In this document: piece by piece, positions 1 through 11,375 of the stretch
Layout of the letters: each line of letters begins with the position of its first letter
Numbering within the stretch: the stretch's first letter is position 1
Assembly: GCA_005784505.1 (NCBI GenBank)
Contig: VCAZ01000046.1
Coordinates: 190,001 to 254,000 of the forward strand
Direction: 5' to 3'
DNA from: Bagarius yarrelli
Taxonomy: Eukaryota; Chordata; Actinopteri; Siluriformes; Sisoridae
Length of the DNA: 64,000 nt
Program-made: the position numbers and the translations under genes
Notes under the pieces: generated by a model
What the model saw: only the letters and a program-made list of their open reading frames with translations
What the model was told of the DNA's origin: nothing
Databases searched by the model: none

Positions 1-280
1 ATCGATATAAGAAGTCTTAAAATAGGTTTTTAACAACTTTAATAGAAGTTAGTAAGCAAATTAGTAAATCAAGTAAATTAGTAAAAAATAACTGTAAGTA
101 ACTGGTGTAATGGTAACATTTGGACACAATCCTCCTACATTACATTTGATCAGTTTTACTCGTTTGTATTTGTCTTTTTTTAATTATATAAAAAAGATTA
201 CTATCATTAATCAAAACAGCTTTAATATACTTGGTATGATAGTTTTTGGACATGAAACCCCACAAAATAAAATCATTTGC

Positions 281-610
281 TCAACTCTGCTTCCGTCGTC
301 TAATTTGTAAAAATGAATTAAAAAAAAAAAAAAGAGAGACAACAAACAACACTGTAAATTCTGAAGATTTTGATTTAGGAACATTTGATTCGAGGACATT
401 CATTAGCTGCTTCGTAAAAGGTTGAGATTTCTTTATCTGGGTAAACTTCACTTCTGGTTCTGTAAGCAGATCTAGTTCAGAGACCATTTCATAATTACCA
501 CGGAACAGCCTACAGAACTTTCCCAGGGGTTTTAAATGAAGTGAATCCTCGAATAACCTGACCAGTTCATCTATCTCCCTCCAGCACTTCCCTCCTGCCT
601 TTTGATTCAT
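281..610 (-). other. unassigned open reading frame, 109 codons
   Basis: This minus-strand frame begins at an ATG. Its first two thirds (about 80 residues) look compositionally protein-like, rich in Leu, Glu, Lys and Phe, with segments such as DELVRLFEDSLHLKPLG. The last part is a run of Phe encoded by an A-tract and is not convincing. I recognise no domain. It shows no gse1 similarity and no clear splice-site pair. It may be a decayed piece of a transposon ORF or chance. Real coding status is doubtful. Confidence 0.15.
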
Positions 611-740
611 CTGAAGCCTGGATCGGAAAAAAAAATCATTTACTGCAGTTTAAAGACCTGCGGCAAGTTTAGCACAAGCTCAACCGTGTGTCAAACTACC
701 AACAGAAAACAAAGAGTGCACGTGTATGTGTGCACCTCGC

Positions 741-781
741 TCTGTGTCTGTGTGTGTGTGTGTCTGTGTCTGTGTGTGTGT
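741..781. repeat. (TG)n / TCTG microsatellite
   Basis: Alternating TG with interspersed TCTG units. Short open frames over it are artefacts of the repeat. Confidence 0.9.
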
Positions 782-948
782 CGTCTTTGGCTGTGGTTAG
801 AACACAATCACACAGACAGATGGGGACCTCAACAATGTGCCAGCAAAAATCTGTCAAATCCACATGCAAATATTATTCAAATCTATTCCGTGTGATCTGA
901 CCACAGCAACAGACCTTGGAGAGCAGGGTAAAAGTGTCTGCGCACGCA

Positions 949-975
949 TGTGTGTGTGTGTGTGTGTGTGTGTGT
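949..975. repeat. (TG)n microsatellite
   Basis: Uninterrupted TG run of about 13 units. Confidence 0.95.
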
Positions 976-1500
976 ATAGAACCTGGACTGATACAACAAC
1001 TGCTCTTTATTATAGCCACATTCAATTCAACATGCCATTGAATCACATTTGCTGAATATCTGATTTCCATTTATTTGCAAAAATAATCATATTACTGTCA
1101 CGGCTCAATAGTTACTGATATTAAAAGAGTTTCAGTGGTGTCAACATTGCTACCAAGAAAATTCTAGCAAGCAGAAACGCTTGGATTGACATGAAGCTGG
1201 CTGAATGAATATGCTTACTTTATACTCCTGCTATTAAATGAATGTAAGTGCACAGCTAGTCAGCAGTTTGCTTCTTTTTTACATGATACTGCACATAATA
1301 ATAAATAGTCTACAACTGCGGATTCGTTCCCCTCTTATAAAAGCCAAAAAATCTTATGTATTTATAATATTTACTCTATCAAAATCCCACTGAGAAATTA
1401 AAAAAAGTGCTGCAGAAGAAGCACCAGGTTTTCAGTCGTATTACGCACCATGACTGCTACAGCCAAAGTGTAAAAATTAGCAAAACTAAAAATATCTGCC

Positions 1501-1971
1501 CTGTCCCAATACCCACACTACACTCTAAAGTCTACCACAGATTTTGAAAGTGCAAGACTTTAAGTGATAAGTGTGCAAGTGCACGTCACCCATCTACGCT
1601 GTTACCACATCATTGGCATGACACCGCTTAACCAAAAAATGGTGGCGTTGTTAGTCGGGCTGTTTGCAGTATTGCTGCTAGAAATAATATTTACATCAAC
1701 AAACTTTTACTTACACTTAACTTTTCTATCCCTGTTCATTTCATCAAGTTTCTTCCCCAAATCCCCCATATCCGCTTCGCTTTTCTGCTTTCTTTCCTCA
1801 CCACCAGTTAAATTCTGGGAAATCTGCCTGGACGTACACTCACAGAATGCGTGTATTAGGGACACAAGTAGGCAGGGTGGAGAAGCTCACCAGCGAGTTG
1901 GGACACCCTACGCACTTAGCGGAAACACGCAAATGAGTAGCACAAAGGTGCAGGTGCAGGTATTGGGACAG
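1501..1971. mobile_element. non-autonomous DNA transposon (MITE), 471 bp
   Basis: The left end reads CTGTCCCAATACC and the right end is its exact inverse, GGTATTGGGACAG, giving 13-bp perfect terminal inverted repeats. A further inverted TGTCCCAA motif sits inside the right arm near 1896-1912, a subterminal repeat as seen in several DNA-transposon superfamilies. The eight bases flanking each end do not match, so I cannot assign a superfamily from a target-site duplication. The open frame at 1564-2142 runs through the element and out of its right end and has no recognisable transposase motif, so I do not call it a gene. Confidence 0.7.
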
Positions 1972-2496
1972 GACCTCAGCCAAAATACCTACATGGCAAC
2001 AATGAGAATGAAAATCTGTCTAAACCTCACAGGAGTAACAGACCCCAGAGTTCAGGACAGACATAAAGACCGGGACAGCAACTGGATAGACCCTCGTTTT
2101 TACATTTTTTTTAAAAAAAACCAAACTTTTTGCAGAAAGTAGCAAGGTGCACAGATTAGTTTTGTCTGAACAATACATGTGATATCTATCAGACTGAATT
2201 TTGACGCTCAGGATCGTTTTAAAGACAAAGACATTAAATTGCTAGAAAAAAAAAATATGCACAAACATTCAAATAGCCATTAACTGGCACTCTTTGGCCG
2301 TTGAGAAGAAAAGTTGAGAAGAAAGCAGAAAAGATTTAGAAACAGAAGAGAGCAGATGCATGAGAAAGGGATGTACGACGATTCTAACAGTTCATAAGTG
2401 TGTAAATCTGTTGATGTATTAAAGGCACGAGTCTGAGTCAGGCTGTGAGTATGGACTGATGACACAAAAGAGGACAGTCAGTGAGGACACACCCAC
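1972..2496. other. intronic sequence, nothing recognised
   Basis: Unique AT-rich sequence between the MITE and the splice donor of gse1 exon 2. No repeat or gene is seen. Confidence 0.5.
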
Positions 2497-2694
2497 CTCT
2501 AGGTTCCTCCGCCTGCTTGGCCAGTTTGCGGAGAGCAGCGGCAAATCCGGAGTGAGCGGACTGGGAAGCGGTGTTCCCATTGGCCAGAACCGTGGCGCTG
2601 ATGGGGGAGGGGGTGAGAGGGCTGACGGTCGCCGTGGTGCGTGTTGCCGTGGAGATCATTCCTAACGATGGCGACTTTGGCTCATGGCTCATGC
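2497..2694 (-). CDS. gse1: gse1 exon with the start codon (N-terminal 65 codons)
   Basis: GSE1 is a large proline- and coiled-coil-rich nuclear protein reported with the BRAF35-HDAC (CoREST-type) corepressor complex; here only its N terminus is present. On the minus strand a splice acceptor (TCTTCTTCAG) is followed by GC and an ATG at 2692-2690. The protein starts MSHEPKSPSLGM, continues with TRTTATVSPLTPSP at about residues 18-30, and ends with the strongly conserved block FAAALRKLAKQAEEPR at residues 50-65. The donor is G|GTGGGT at 2496-2491. The exon begins and ends in phase 1, so upstream exons could add in-frame codons before this methionine. Compared with my recollection of the mammalian protein, the Ser/Ala-rich linker before FAAALRKLAK is shorter. 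The remaining exons lie left of the window. A gse1 paralogue (a/b) cannot be distinguished from this exon. The GC-rich plus-strand open frames over it are shadows. Confidence 0.93.
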
Positions 2695-2735
2695 CTGAAG
2701 AAGAGAGAGGTGCAATGGGGGGATGGGTCAGAGAT

Positions 2736-2826
2736 GAAAAAAAAACGAGGGAGAGACAGAGAGAGAAAGACAGACAGAGAAAGAGAAAGACAGACAGAGA
2801 AAGAGAAAGACAGACAGAGAGAGATT
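2736..2826. repeat. purine-rich tandem repeat, roughly 20-bp unit
   Basis: A GA-rich tract directly upstream (in gene sense) of the exon 2 acceptor. Within it the unit AAAGACAGACAGAGAAAGAG recurs about three times at 2767-2822. In the gse1 transcript this is a CU-rich stretch 40-130 bases before the 3' splice site. Confidence 0.85.
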
Positions 2827-2984
2827 TAAATGTGATCATTTACATCTGAATTTGCATTCCAGTCACTGTAAGCAAAAAAGCTTAACTAATCCTGAAATTT
2901 AGATGCATGTGTGAATGTGTACTGAAGACAAGTGACAGCGACACACAGGGCCCTGACCCCTTACCTGTTTATTTTCTCTATAGC

Positions 2985-3007
2985 GCACACACACACACAC
3001 ACACAGA
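2985..3007. repeat. (CA)n microsatellite
   Basis: Run of CA dinucleotides. Confidence 0.9.
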
Positions 3008-3115
3008 CAAATTAAGAGAAAACTTGCAGCACTATTTTGCTGTAAAGAAAATTTTCTGACCCGGATTGGGTGGCTATACAATAATATAATAAACTGACTG
3101 ATCACCTTGATGCTA

Positions 3116-3180
3116 TGATGAAGCCTTTTTTATCCTCATGAGAGAAATGAAGCCTTTCTTATCCTGATGGGAGAAATGCT
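3116..3180. repeat. short two-copy tandem duplication
   Basis: The motif GATGAAGCCTTTTTTATCCT is followed at once by a diverged second copy, each ending in a GAGAGAAATG or GGGAGAAATG box. The unit is about 32 bp and is unique sequence, not a microsatellite. Confidence 0.6.
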
Positions 3181-3501
3181 TCCTATGACAATGCTTCATT
3201 TACAGAGCACTGGGCCTGAATGCTTTGAGGAGTATGCAAATAATGTTAGTCATGTGCTATAGCCTGTGCAGAGAACAAAGTTTAATTTAGTTCAACTTCC
3301 CCAGAACCAACAAAGATGATATATTTTGGATAAACGCCAGTCAGCACTCTAGTATGCAATGTTTTATTTATTTATTCATTTATTTTTACAACTTTGTTCC
3401 CTTTTACACAGCACAAATCAGTAGAACATCTTTAAAGCATTATAACAGTTTGTATATTCGATTTGTTTTTTGTTCGGTGACTTCCTGACTACACTAAGTT
3501 G

Positions 3502-3884
3502 TAGGGCTGTGTAAAAATATCAACACAGCTAACTATCACGATATTTATTTACACAATAGTGTAGTGATATTCAATTCTACATTAATTACATTTTTAACTA
3601 ATTCAAGTTTACATAAAATTTTAATTAAAACCCCTTAAAGTGTGTTAAACGACTTCCTCCTTCACTACTGTAGTGTAGTCAGAATATACATACAGTGATT
3701 GTCTCAGAAACAAACATGGTGGAAAATATGAGGACGCCCGGCTTTGTATTTGTCGTATTTTTAGCAATTTGTTTTACATTTTTCACATTTATTTTTAAAT
3801 TCGACATTGCAATGTATTCCAATATGTATTGAATTGTGATATATTGCATCATGATATATTGGCTCTGGCCAATACACAGCGCTA
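3502..3884 (+). mobile_element. hAT-like MITE, family A copy 1
   Basis: It starts TAGGGCTGTGTAAAAATATC and ends with a diverged inverse (ACACAGCGCTA). Internally it shares boxes with the copies at 7115, 14011 and 15139: GACTTCCTCC, CATACAGTGATTGTCTCAGA and ACATGGTGG. Flanks CTAAGTTG and CTATGTCG match at six of eight positions, consistent with a worn 8-bp hAT target-site duplication. No transposase is encoded. Confidence 0.75.
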
Positions 3885-4596
3885 CTATGTCGTATAGTTT
3901 ATAAAGTTTTTAGCTTCTCAGGCAGTTTGTCATGTGGTTATACAGGTAGGCTTTACAGCATATGGTCCCGCTTCTGGTCCTGTAATACTTCTGCACATGT
4001 CCAATTTATTCCTGATCTCAATATTTATGAGTAAATTTGTGATTTGATGCAGTGCCAGCATCTAAGGCCATCTTAATGGTAAAACAATACAAATTAAAAC
4101 CGTGCTAGAACAAGGTTACAACTACAAATCTTATGCTAAAAAAAAGGACTTTACAGAGGTTCCTTTAATGTCAAGGGGGCTCTAAGTCACATACAGTAAC
4201 TTAGACATAACGTTCATAACTTAATATAACACAATTATAATGCATTAACATGCATGTGTCCTTTTTTACTTCTTACATCAGTTCTTTACATTCACCTAAT
4301 AGAAATTCTTACAAATCAGTCTATTGTTGTTAAAATGTTCTCCAAATGTTTTCGCTTTCCAGGCACTCAGAGCATAAATACTGTGATGGATTTTTTGAGT
4401 TGTCATATCTTCCACCTCAAGTCAACAGTCAATTACTCACATTCATCACAAGACAGAAAACTTTGCTCCCCCTGCCCTCAGCTTGAACTGCAGGGAGCAA
4501 TTATTAATGACACTGGACACATACGGGACTCTAGTTAGTATATCACCCGACTGCCCTAAAACTGAAAGTTCATTCCAGCTTGAATCTGGAGTCTGG

Positions 4597-4630
<34 letters not shown>

Positions 4631-5357
4631 GACATGCTGAAGCTATTCTCAGAACCAATCCACACACAGGTCATGTTGATGGAAATGCAATGTATGTACA
4701 GTAATTATAAGAATACATAAAAAAACTATTTTATCTAAAAAATATTATCTATATACACACACATACTGAAAACTTAAAAACGTTTAAAATTACAATTTAT
4801 TCAATCCAAAATGAATCCAGACCTACCTAATGTTTAATGGCAAAGCCTACAATCCTCCGCACACAGTATGTGTTGTACACTGTGTCTATTATTAAAAGCA
4901 CACCACCTCACTCAAGGCTGCTTACTTGATCTTCTCCCTCATCCCAGCAGCACAGCACCTCACACTCGCTTACTGCCTGCAGCAAAACACACACACACAC
5001 ACCTTCTGTCTTGCTGTCTCTCAATCTAACAGCTGCTGTTATGTCACATGACCTGCCCTCTATTTCACCCCCTTTCTCCTTCCTATTGCCACATGCCACA
5101 CCTTTAGACTTGTCCTTACTACCACACAATGTCTTGTCACTGTTTTTACAGGCTACACACTTCACAGAGTCTCCACTACATTACACTGGACCACGCCCCC
5201 TTTTTTTGTGACCTCACCTGCTCATTAGTACATTCCAACTACCACTTTAGGCCACACCCTCCTCTCCAAAGTCAATCTATCAAACTGTATGCTTTAGCTC
5301 CTCCACAAAAACAGAAGAGATGGGATGACAGTAAGAGAAGAGTGACAGCTTTACAGT
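3885..5357. other. intronic sequence with one microsatellite
   Basis: Mostly unique AT-rich intron. A (CA)n run of about 15 units lies at 4599-4628. Pyrimidine-rich segments near 5010-5260 give open frames in several phases but no exon-like boundaries. Confidence 0.5.
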
Positions 5358-5721
5358 GAAAGAAAGGAGAGACAGAGAAAGTGAGAGCTTGAGAGTGAGA
5401 GAGGGCAGAAATAGAGAGAGGCAGAGCGAGAGCGTGAGAGAAGGGAGAGACAGAAAAAGTGAGAGCAGACAGAGAGAGGGAGCGACAGAAAGGGGGGCAG
5501 TGAGAGCGTGAGAGTGAGGAGAGACAAAGAGAGAGAGAGTGAGAGTGTGAGAGTAAGTGAGAAGGAGAGAGAGAGAAAGACAGAGCATGAGAGAGAGTAA
5601 GGGAAAGAGAGAGAGAGAGAGAGTGAACGTGTGAGAGAGATGGATAGAGAGAGGGAGAAAGAGCGTGAACGTGTAAGTGAGAGAGAGAGCAAGTGAAAGC
5701 GTAAGAGAGAGAGAGAAAAAG
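5358..5721. repeat. long GA-rich polypurine tract
   Basis: About 360 bp of almost pure purine on the plus strand (GAGAGA, GAAAG, GACAGA units). On the gse1-sense strand this is polypyrimidine. Overlapping Ser/Leu-rich open frames are translation of the repeat. Confidence 0.95.
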
Positions 5722-6322
5722 TTTCAGTGCTATCTAGCCCAGTACACTATAGCGGATTACCTGAATACAGTGACTGATCCAAAACAGAGATCCACACTGA
5801 CGTGGTACACACTCAGCACTCACACACTGGCTATAGAGCCAGGACGCTATAAGACATAATTGCTCCCTATAGAGCCGAGAGTGTGTACACACTGTAACAC
5901 CAACGCCGTGGAGACAGAGCTGCACTTTCCAATAGAGTGTCCACAATATCAACACTTATCACAAATATACTAAATTTGAAATAATTCACCCCCAGTTCAT
6001 ACACCTGCCCCAAACACAAACTGCCCCTTCTGCTGGGGGTAAAGAAGGAAAGTGTTCTAGCATTACAGTACGTTTTCGCATGTCTCACATTGAGGGACAG
6101 TCACACACACAACTAAATTCAGACATATACACATTAATGCACGTGCACACACTCACACCCCTAAATACACACACAGCCCTGTTTTTTTGCTATTGTCTAT
6201 TGTTATAATGTAGTTTTTTGTTTTCAGGTTTTTTGTCTAAAATATGCTCATTAATACATCTTGAGCTTTGGCAAAACTGTTAATATATAAAGTCATGCCA
6301 ATAAAGTCTTTTGAAGTGAACT
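5722..6322. other. intronic sequence, nothing recognised
   Basis: Unique sequence between two polypurine tracts. No exon, repeat family or regulatory motif stands out. Confidence 0.4.
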
Positions 6323-6462
6323 AAGAGAGACAGAGAGTGAGAAAGAGAGACAGAGAGAGAGACAGAGAGAAAGTGAGTGAAAGAGAGAGGAAGAGAGAGA
6401 GACATAAAGAAAGTGAGTGAGAGAGACAGACAGAGAGAGACAGACAGAGAAGAGAGTGTGTG

Positions 6463-6501
<39 letters not shown>

Positions 6502-6506
6502 GAAGC
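6323..6506. repeat. GA-rich polypurine tract
   Basis: A second purine-only block on the plus strand, ending in about 15 perfect GA units. Confidence 0.95.
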
Positions 6507-7114
6507 GGTAAAATTCTGCATAGTTATAATACAGAATATGAATGATGCATGTTCTAAAAAACAGAAATTTTTCAACTGTGCAATTAGATCACATCCCATT
6601 TAGAAACAGTTTTGCCTACATTAATCACCTTCTTTTTATTGCTTTTATTTATAAATATGAAGTCATTTGGCCTTCCTACTAGTCTGTGCACCCAGTCTGC
6701 TGTTAGACACATCAGCCATGGTAGAAATGTAGAAGAAAGAGAGGTATCTCACTTCAGTGGCTAGAAAATCTGTTTTTTATGAGTTTAACTGCATGATCCA
6801 GTAGAGTGTACTATTTTTCTGTCGCAATAAAAGGGTGCACATCTCGAATGAACTTGTCTGATGTGATTTGAGATCACCGGCTTCAAACGCTCACCAATTT
6901 ACTTCAACTGCAGCCAATGAATCTGCTGCTAAAACACTTAAAAGTGTATCAATAGAAAAAATGGTATAATGTTGTACAAATGACTGGACCACCATGACTA
7001 AAGGCATACAGACAACATAATCACAGGTCTATTTTTACAGACTTGGCATTGTCTAATCTGACCATGAAGATCCTCACATTTATTAGCCAAGGTTTTATTG
7101 GGATCGCTGCATAT

Positions 7115-7436
7115 TAGGGCTGTGTAAAAATATCAATACAACTAACTATAGCAATATTTATTTTTTATTTATTCATTCTATCCTTTAGAATCCTTCAGTG
7201 TTTATTAAAGGACTTCCTCCTCCATTCCTGTAGTTGTCACTGACACATACAGTCGATGTCTCAGAAAGAAAGATGGTGGGAAAAAAATATTGATGTATTT
7301 ATAGATATTTGTTTTACATTTATTTATTGTATTGTCATATGTATTTTATCGCACTATATATCGTGCTGTATTTTATCGTGACCCATGTATTGTGATATGT
7401 ATCGTATCGTGAGGCCCTTGCCAAAACATAGCCCTA
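7115..7436 (+). mobile_element. hAT-like MITE, family A copy 2 (best preserved)
   Basis: It starts TAGGGCTGTGTAAAAATATC and ends AACATAGCCCTA. The flanking octamers CTGCATAT and CTGCATAC match at seven of eight positions, a clear 8-bp target-site duplication typical of hAT elements. The internal boxes GACTTCCTCC and ATACAGTCGATGTCTCAGA align it with the other family A copies. No coding capacity. Confidence 0.85.
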
Positions 7437-9242
7437 CTGCATACAGTGCAGCAGGTGATAATCTCTGTAAACAAATAGATTAAAAATGGAACGAAGGAGT
7501 CAAAGACAGAGACTAAAAAGGAAATGTTAAAAAAAAAACCACAAAAATACCACAGGTTTAATAGATAGTTAGGAATGTTAACTAAACAGCTCATTTTTCC
7601 CACACCCATACTGAGATGACGAGAGATGGTTCCAGACGGACGGCTTTGTTCACTGATCTAACAGCACTGGTGCCTGGATCAGATGCCATCTCAATGTTAT
7701 AAACACAGGCGGTGTGTTTTTTTCAGGTAGCCAGACAATCACACACAAACTACAGTATGTACATGATGATTTTGTGTATATATGCTGCGTCCTGTAATTC
7801 ACCAGACAAGCGTTTTAAATAAAATAATGACACTTGACTAGTAATGTTTAAATCATCAGTCAATTATCTCGTCTATTATAATGAGTTAAATAAGTTAAAA
7901 AATTAGAATTTTTTCAGACGAAACCGGTTTCAGAGACTGTATGTCATCTGGAATATTCCTGCATTTCTGAGAACTAATCTTTGGACGGCTTCTGGGTCGG
8001 TTTTGGGCCTCACAGTTGGATTTTGTTTTACAGCCATTGACACGTTCTGAATCCTAGTGAAAAAGACGCAAAGCCAGTTTTAGAATGGCGTCTGCTGTTT
8101 CCCATTAAAGCACTAATAATGCCATGCATGAAGTAATGATGCAATGACACACAGCTGTTTAAGAAACACCCAAATGAGCAACCAAATGACCAATTATCTT
8201 TATTACCCTAAAATGAAGTTGTAAAAAATTAGATCAAGTTCCTATAGGGTGGATATAAAGGCAAGTTTTTAAAGTACAGAATCTTGGGTTTTTTTGTTTT
8301 AGTTGTTATTGCTAATCTTCTCGGCTAAACCATATTTGAGTGACTGGATTCCTAAAAAAGATGCAGATGTATTCATGTATTCATGTTTTTAAAATATAAC
8401 TAACATTATGATGACCTGTAGTCATATCTTTTCCGATTTGCTCACTATAAAAGGTCAGTTTCTTTGAGTTTCTCTAAGCTAATCCACCAGCAAGTTTTAT
8501 GGTATGTAAAAGGACACGACTTGCTTATTAAAGATAAATAATAGGTTTGAATAAAAGCTTAAATAAACGTTATATTTTAAATGTGACATACCTGTAAAGC
8601 TGCTTTATAACAGTGTTTAAATAATCAAAAGCAAACTGAATTCAATACTGGTGAAGTCAGAAGAAGTCACATTGACTCTTTAAGGAGGACAAGAATCAAA
8701 TCAGTGACCATGGAGTCATGCAGCAACACTATCTGTGTCAGTAGCGGACTATCAATAATGAAATTTTTACTGGGATCTAGTTATTACAAAATCATAGTGT
8801 TGCCTCCACATGATTATCCTTAATTAGGCTGCTGGGTTTGTTGCAACGCATTGATATGCATTTACATGCTAATCCTTTAAGTATGTGACCTTCAAATGCA
8901 ATTTAATAATCTATCCAAGTAATCTATCATTAAGTCATACCAGAAGGTGACATGGAAGAAAAATCTGGCTGAAAATCCTATCCTATCGCAATACCATGAT
9001 TAATCGGTTTTTCATAGCTACAAAGTGCATGGGAAAGTCTTTTTCTTCTCTTATTTTATTGTTATATTATTGGCATTGGCATACTGACTTCATGCACATC
9101 ATTCACATAACCAGCTACATTAAAGCGAAAGGAGAAGAGCATAAAAAGACAGCGCAACTAGAATTCAGTTCAGAATAAAAATATAAACTTTATTTATATG
9201 AAAGGTATATTTGTGTATAAAGTTGAATATTGTAGTGTAATT
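7437..9242. other. intronic sequence with a repeat tail near 8593-8646
   Basis: Mostly unique. The segment CTGTAAAGCTGCTTTATAAC followed by a diverged AGCAAACTGAATTC resembles the common teleost repeat end (GTAAAGCTGCTTT...AAATAAACTGAATTG) and is probably a decayed element tail. Otherwise nothing is recognised. Confidence 0.4.
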
Positions 9243-9800
9243 TAGGGCTGCACAATATATTGTTTTAGCCTCGACATGGGAATATGTGCATCAAAAATAG
9301 CAATACTGCAAGTGCGATGTCGAGTCAGAGATATATGTTTGACTGCATTACAGTTCAGAAAACGTGATAGTAACGCGATAATAATGGAGTAAAAGTTTAG
9401 CATTTGCACTATGTGTTTAAAGCTCCTTTCAAAGGTTATAGTGCAAGAAACTTTTGTAGCTTTAACGAAGATTATTTGTACTTCATTTATACAGGGAAAA
9501 ATAGTGTTATTTTACAATTAATAATACGATTTTTCTATCTAAATCCCCAGAAAAACATAAAACACTGTCTATTTAATTTGCATCTCTGTTTTATTGTATT
9601 TATCTTGGCTTATAATTTGTGCATTATATTTTGCGCAGATGCCACTCCCTTACAAAATCACCCCAGTCATTCTAAAATAATGAATTCTTACCAAATAAAT
9701 CTATTCATGACAGCTGGTGAAAAATTTATATATCACAATATATAATCGCAGAAAAACAAAATATCGCAATGTCTCTTTTTTCCAATATCGTGCAGCCCTA
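9243..9800. mobile_element. hAT-like MITE of a second family, 558 bp
   Basis: It starts TAGGGCTGCACAATATATTG and ends with AATATCGTGCAGCCCTA, a clear inverted pair with about 14 matching positions. The interior is AT-rich and its open frame at 9404-9745 shows no transposase motif. Flanking octamers do not match, so the insertion is old or the ends are eroded. Confidence 0.8.
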
Positions 9801-11182
9801 TGATTCCTACATTTTTTCCTGCCGTGTCTCAATCATGTGAATAATAGTGATTTTGTTTCCTATTCTATTTCTGAAAAAATGTCAGCCTCTAATCCATACA
9901 CTTAAAGCTTACAGTTTTTACCCTAACCTAATTAGATCTGGATTACGTAACGGAGTAAAGCATTAAGACAAAAATGGTCTCTGTTTAATTTCTCTGGGGT
10001 TAAAATAAAGCAGTAGAAAATGACTCCTTGGTGACAACTAATTTACGGACTCTTTGGTAGAGAAGACCACGCTGCTGCTCATTAAAGAAAATTTAAAGAA
10101 AAGGAGAAAAAAAATGTGCTTGCAATATTTTGACAGGTAATAATGTTGACCAGCTACTAAAGTATCAACAGTGGGTGGATAAATAGTGTCTTCCCAGCAT
10201 CCCACAGTTTCCTCTGGCTCCAAAAGACCAGTTTATTAGACAGCACAGACCATGCAAATCCACCCTGCCCTACCCGACGTGACCAGCTTATGGAAATCTA
10301 ACAGCAGAGCAATGGGGGGAAATGGATAATGGATGGTATGTCAGGTTGTTGTGTGGAGTGTACCAGCAGACACACACACAGAAACCTGCTTGCAGGAACA
10401 CACACATCCCTAATGGCATTACAACAGCAGTGCTGCGTGGGTGACCACAGGGACCTGAGGTGCTCTTGGTGTTCATTAAGACCAGAGAATGCCTCGAACA
10501 CACCTGCCCTCTGTTTATTAACCTCAGCATATGTGACTGTGCGTGCGTGTGTGTGTGTGTATAAATAGCATTGTGGGTGAGAACTGAACATTTGTAAAAG
10601 AGAAAAAGAGTAGAATTTGTATGTAGATGGATTTAAAAAGCCTATAATAAATGCTGAATATCCGATGACTAATCGATGGTATAAAACATGTATCATGCTG
10701 ACAGGTTAGGACAACGCTCCTTGTTGACTTTTACAGTTTTACAGTAGCACAAGAAGAAATCATTTCAACTACAGCAGATGAATAGAGCAAACCTTCAACT
10801 CGAAGCTCTATATCTGCATGACTATTGTAAATATTAGTTCGGTTACAAAACGAAGTGGACACAAAAGCATCGTGTATAGAAAGAGCAAATCAGTTTTCAT
10901 TCAGTGGGTCATTACATGAAATCCTAAGCTTTTGTACTCTTTGTATAGAGGCCACTGTTAAAGAACAGCATTTGCATTAAGCTAAAAGAGGAAAAGGGGG
11001 TAAAGCATCAGCATCAAGTAAGAAACAAAACTACAGGGCCTGATTTTACTGCAGCAATCTACAAAAATGACTTTTTCCCCAATAATAACTCTGAATTTAA
11101 TGTGTTTAATGTGGAGAATTCATTACACACTAAGTCTGTGCATTGATACTAGATCAACAATTATGTATTCCATTTAAATTCA
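9801..11182. other. intronic sequence, mostly unique
   Basis: No exon or mobile element recognised. Short CA and GT runs lie near 10370 and 10540-10560. A stretch near 10430-10500 is GC-richer and gives open frames on both strands, without splice-like boundaries. Confidence 0.4.
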
Positions 11183-11375
11183 TAGCATTTGGCAGACGCC
11201 CTTATCCAGAGCGACTTACATTTATCTCAACTGAGCAATTGGGGGTTAAGGGCCTTGCTCAGGGGCCCAGTAGATGTAACTTGGTGGTGCTGGTAATGAA
11301 ACTCCGATCTTCCAATTATAAGTCTAACACCTTAACCACTAAACTGCCACACCTTAACCACTAAACTGCCACACT
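11183..11375 (-). mobile_element. tRNA-derived SINE
   Basis: Read on the plus strand the element is reversed: the tail motif GGCAGACGCCCTTATCCAGA comes first, then GGGTTAAGGGCCTTGCTCAG, then the tRNA-like head whose inverted B box is degenerate (TGGTAATGAAACTC). The head end carries a tandem duplication of CCTTAACCACTAAACTGCCA at about 11330-11373. Family naming (Mermaid- or HE1-like) would need a library search. Confidence 0.85.

Larger units (their letters stand above)
1..1500. other. intronic sequence downstream of gse1 exon 2
   Basis: This stretch lies 3' of the gse1 start-codon exon on the minus strand, so it is probably intron 2. I found no segment resembling the next gse1 exon (a Ser/Pro-rich stretch is expected from the family). 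It holds AT-rich unique sequence, two TG microsatellites and one unexplained open frame at 281-610. Confidence 0.5.

Noticed and set aside
1564..2142. 192-codon open frame
   Set aside because: It runs through a MITE and ends in an A/T-rich stretch, with no motif of any transposase.
2459..2849. Gly/Arg-rich open frames on the plus strand
   Set aside because: They are the antisense of the gse1 exon and its GA-rich flank.
5280..5692. Long Ser/Leu/Thr-rich open frames on the minus strand
   Set aside because: They translate GA/CT tracts in several frames at once. The same applies to frames over 16098-16513, 23727-24280, 29396-29809 and 34588-35194.
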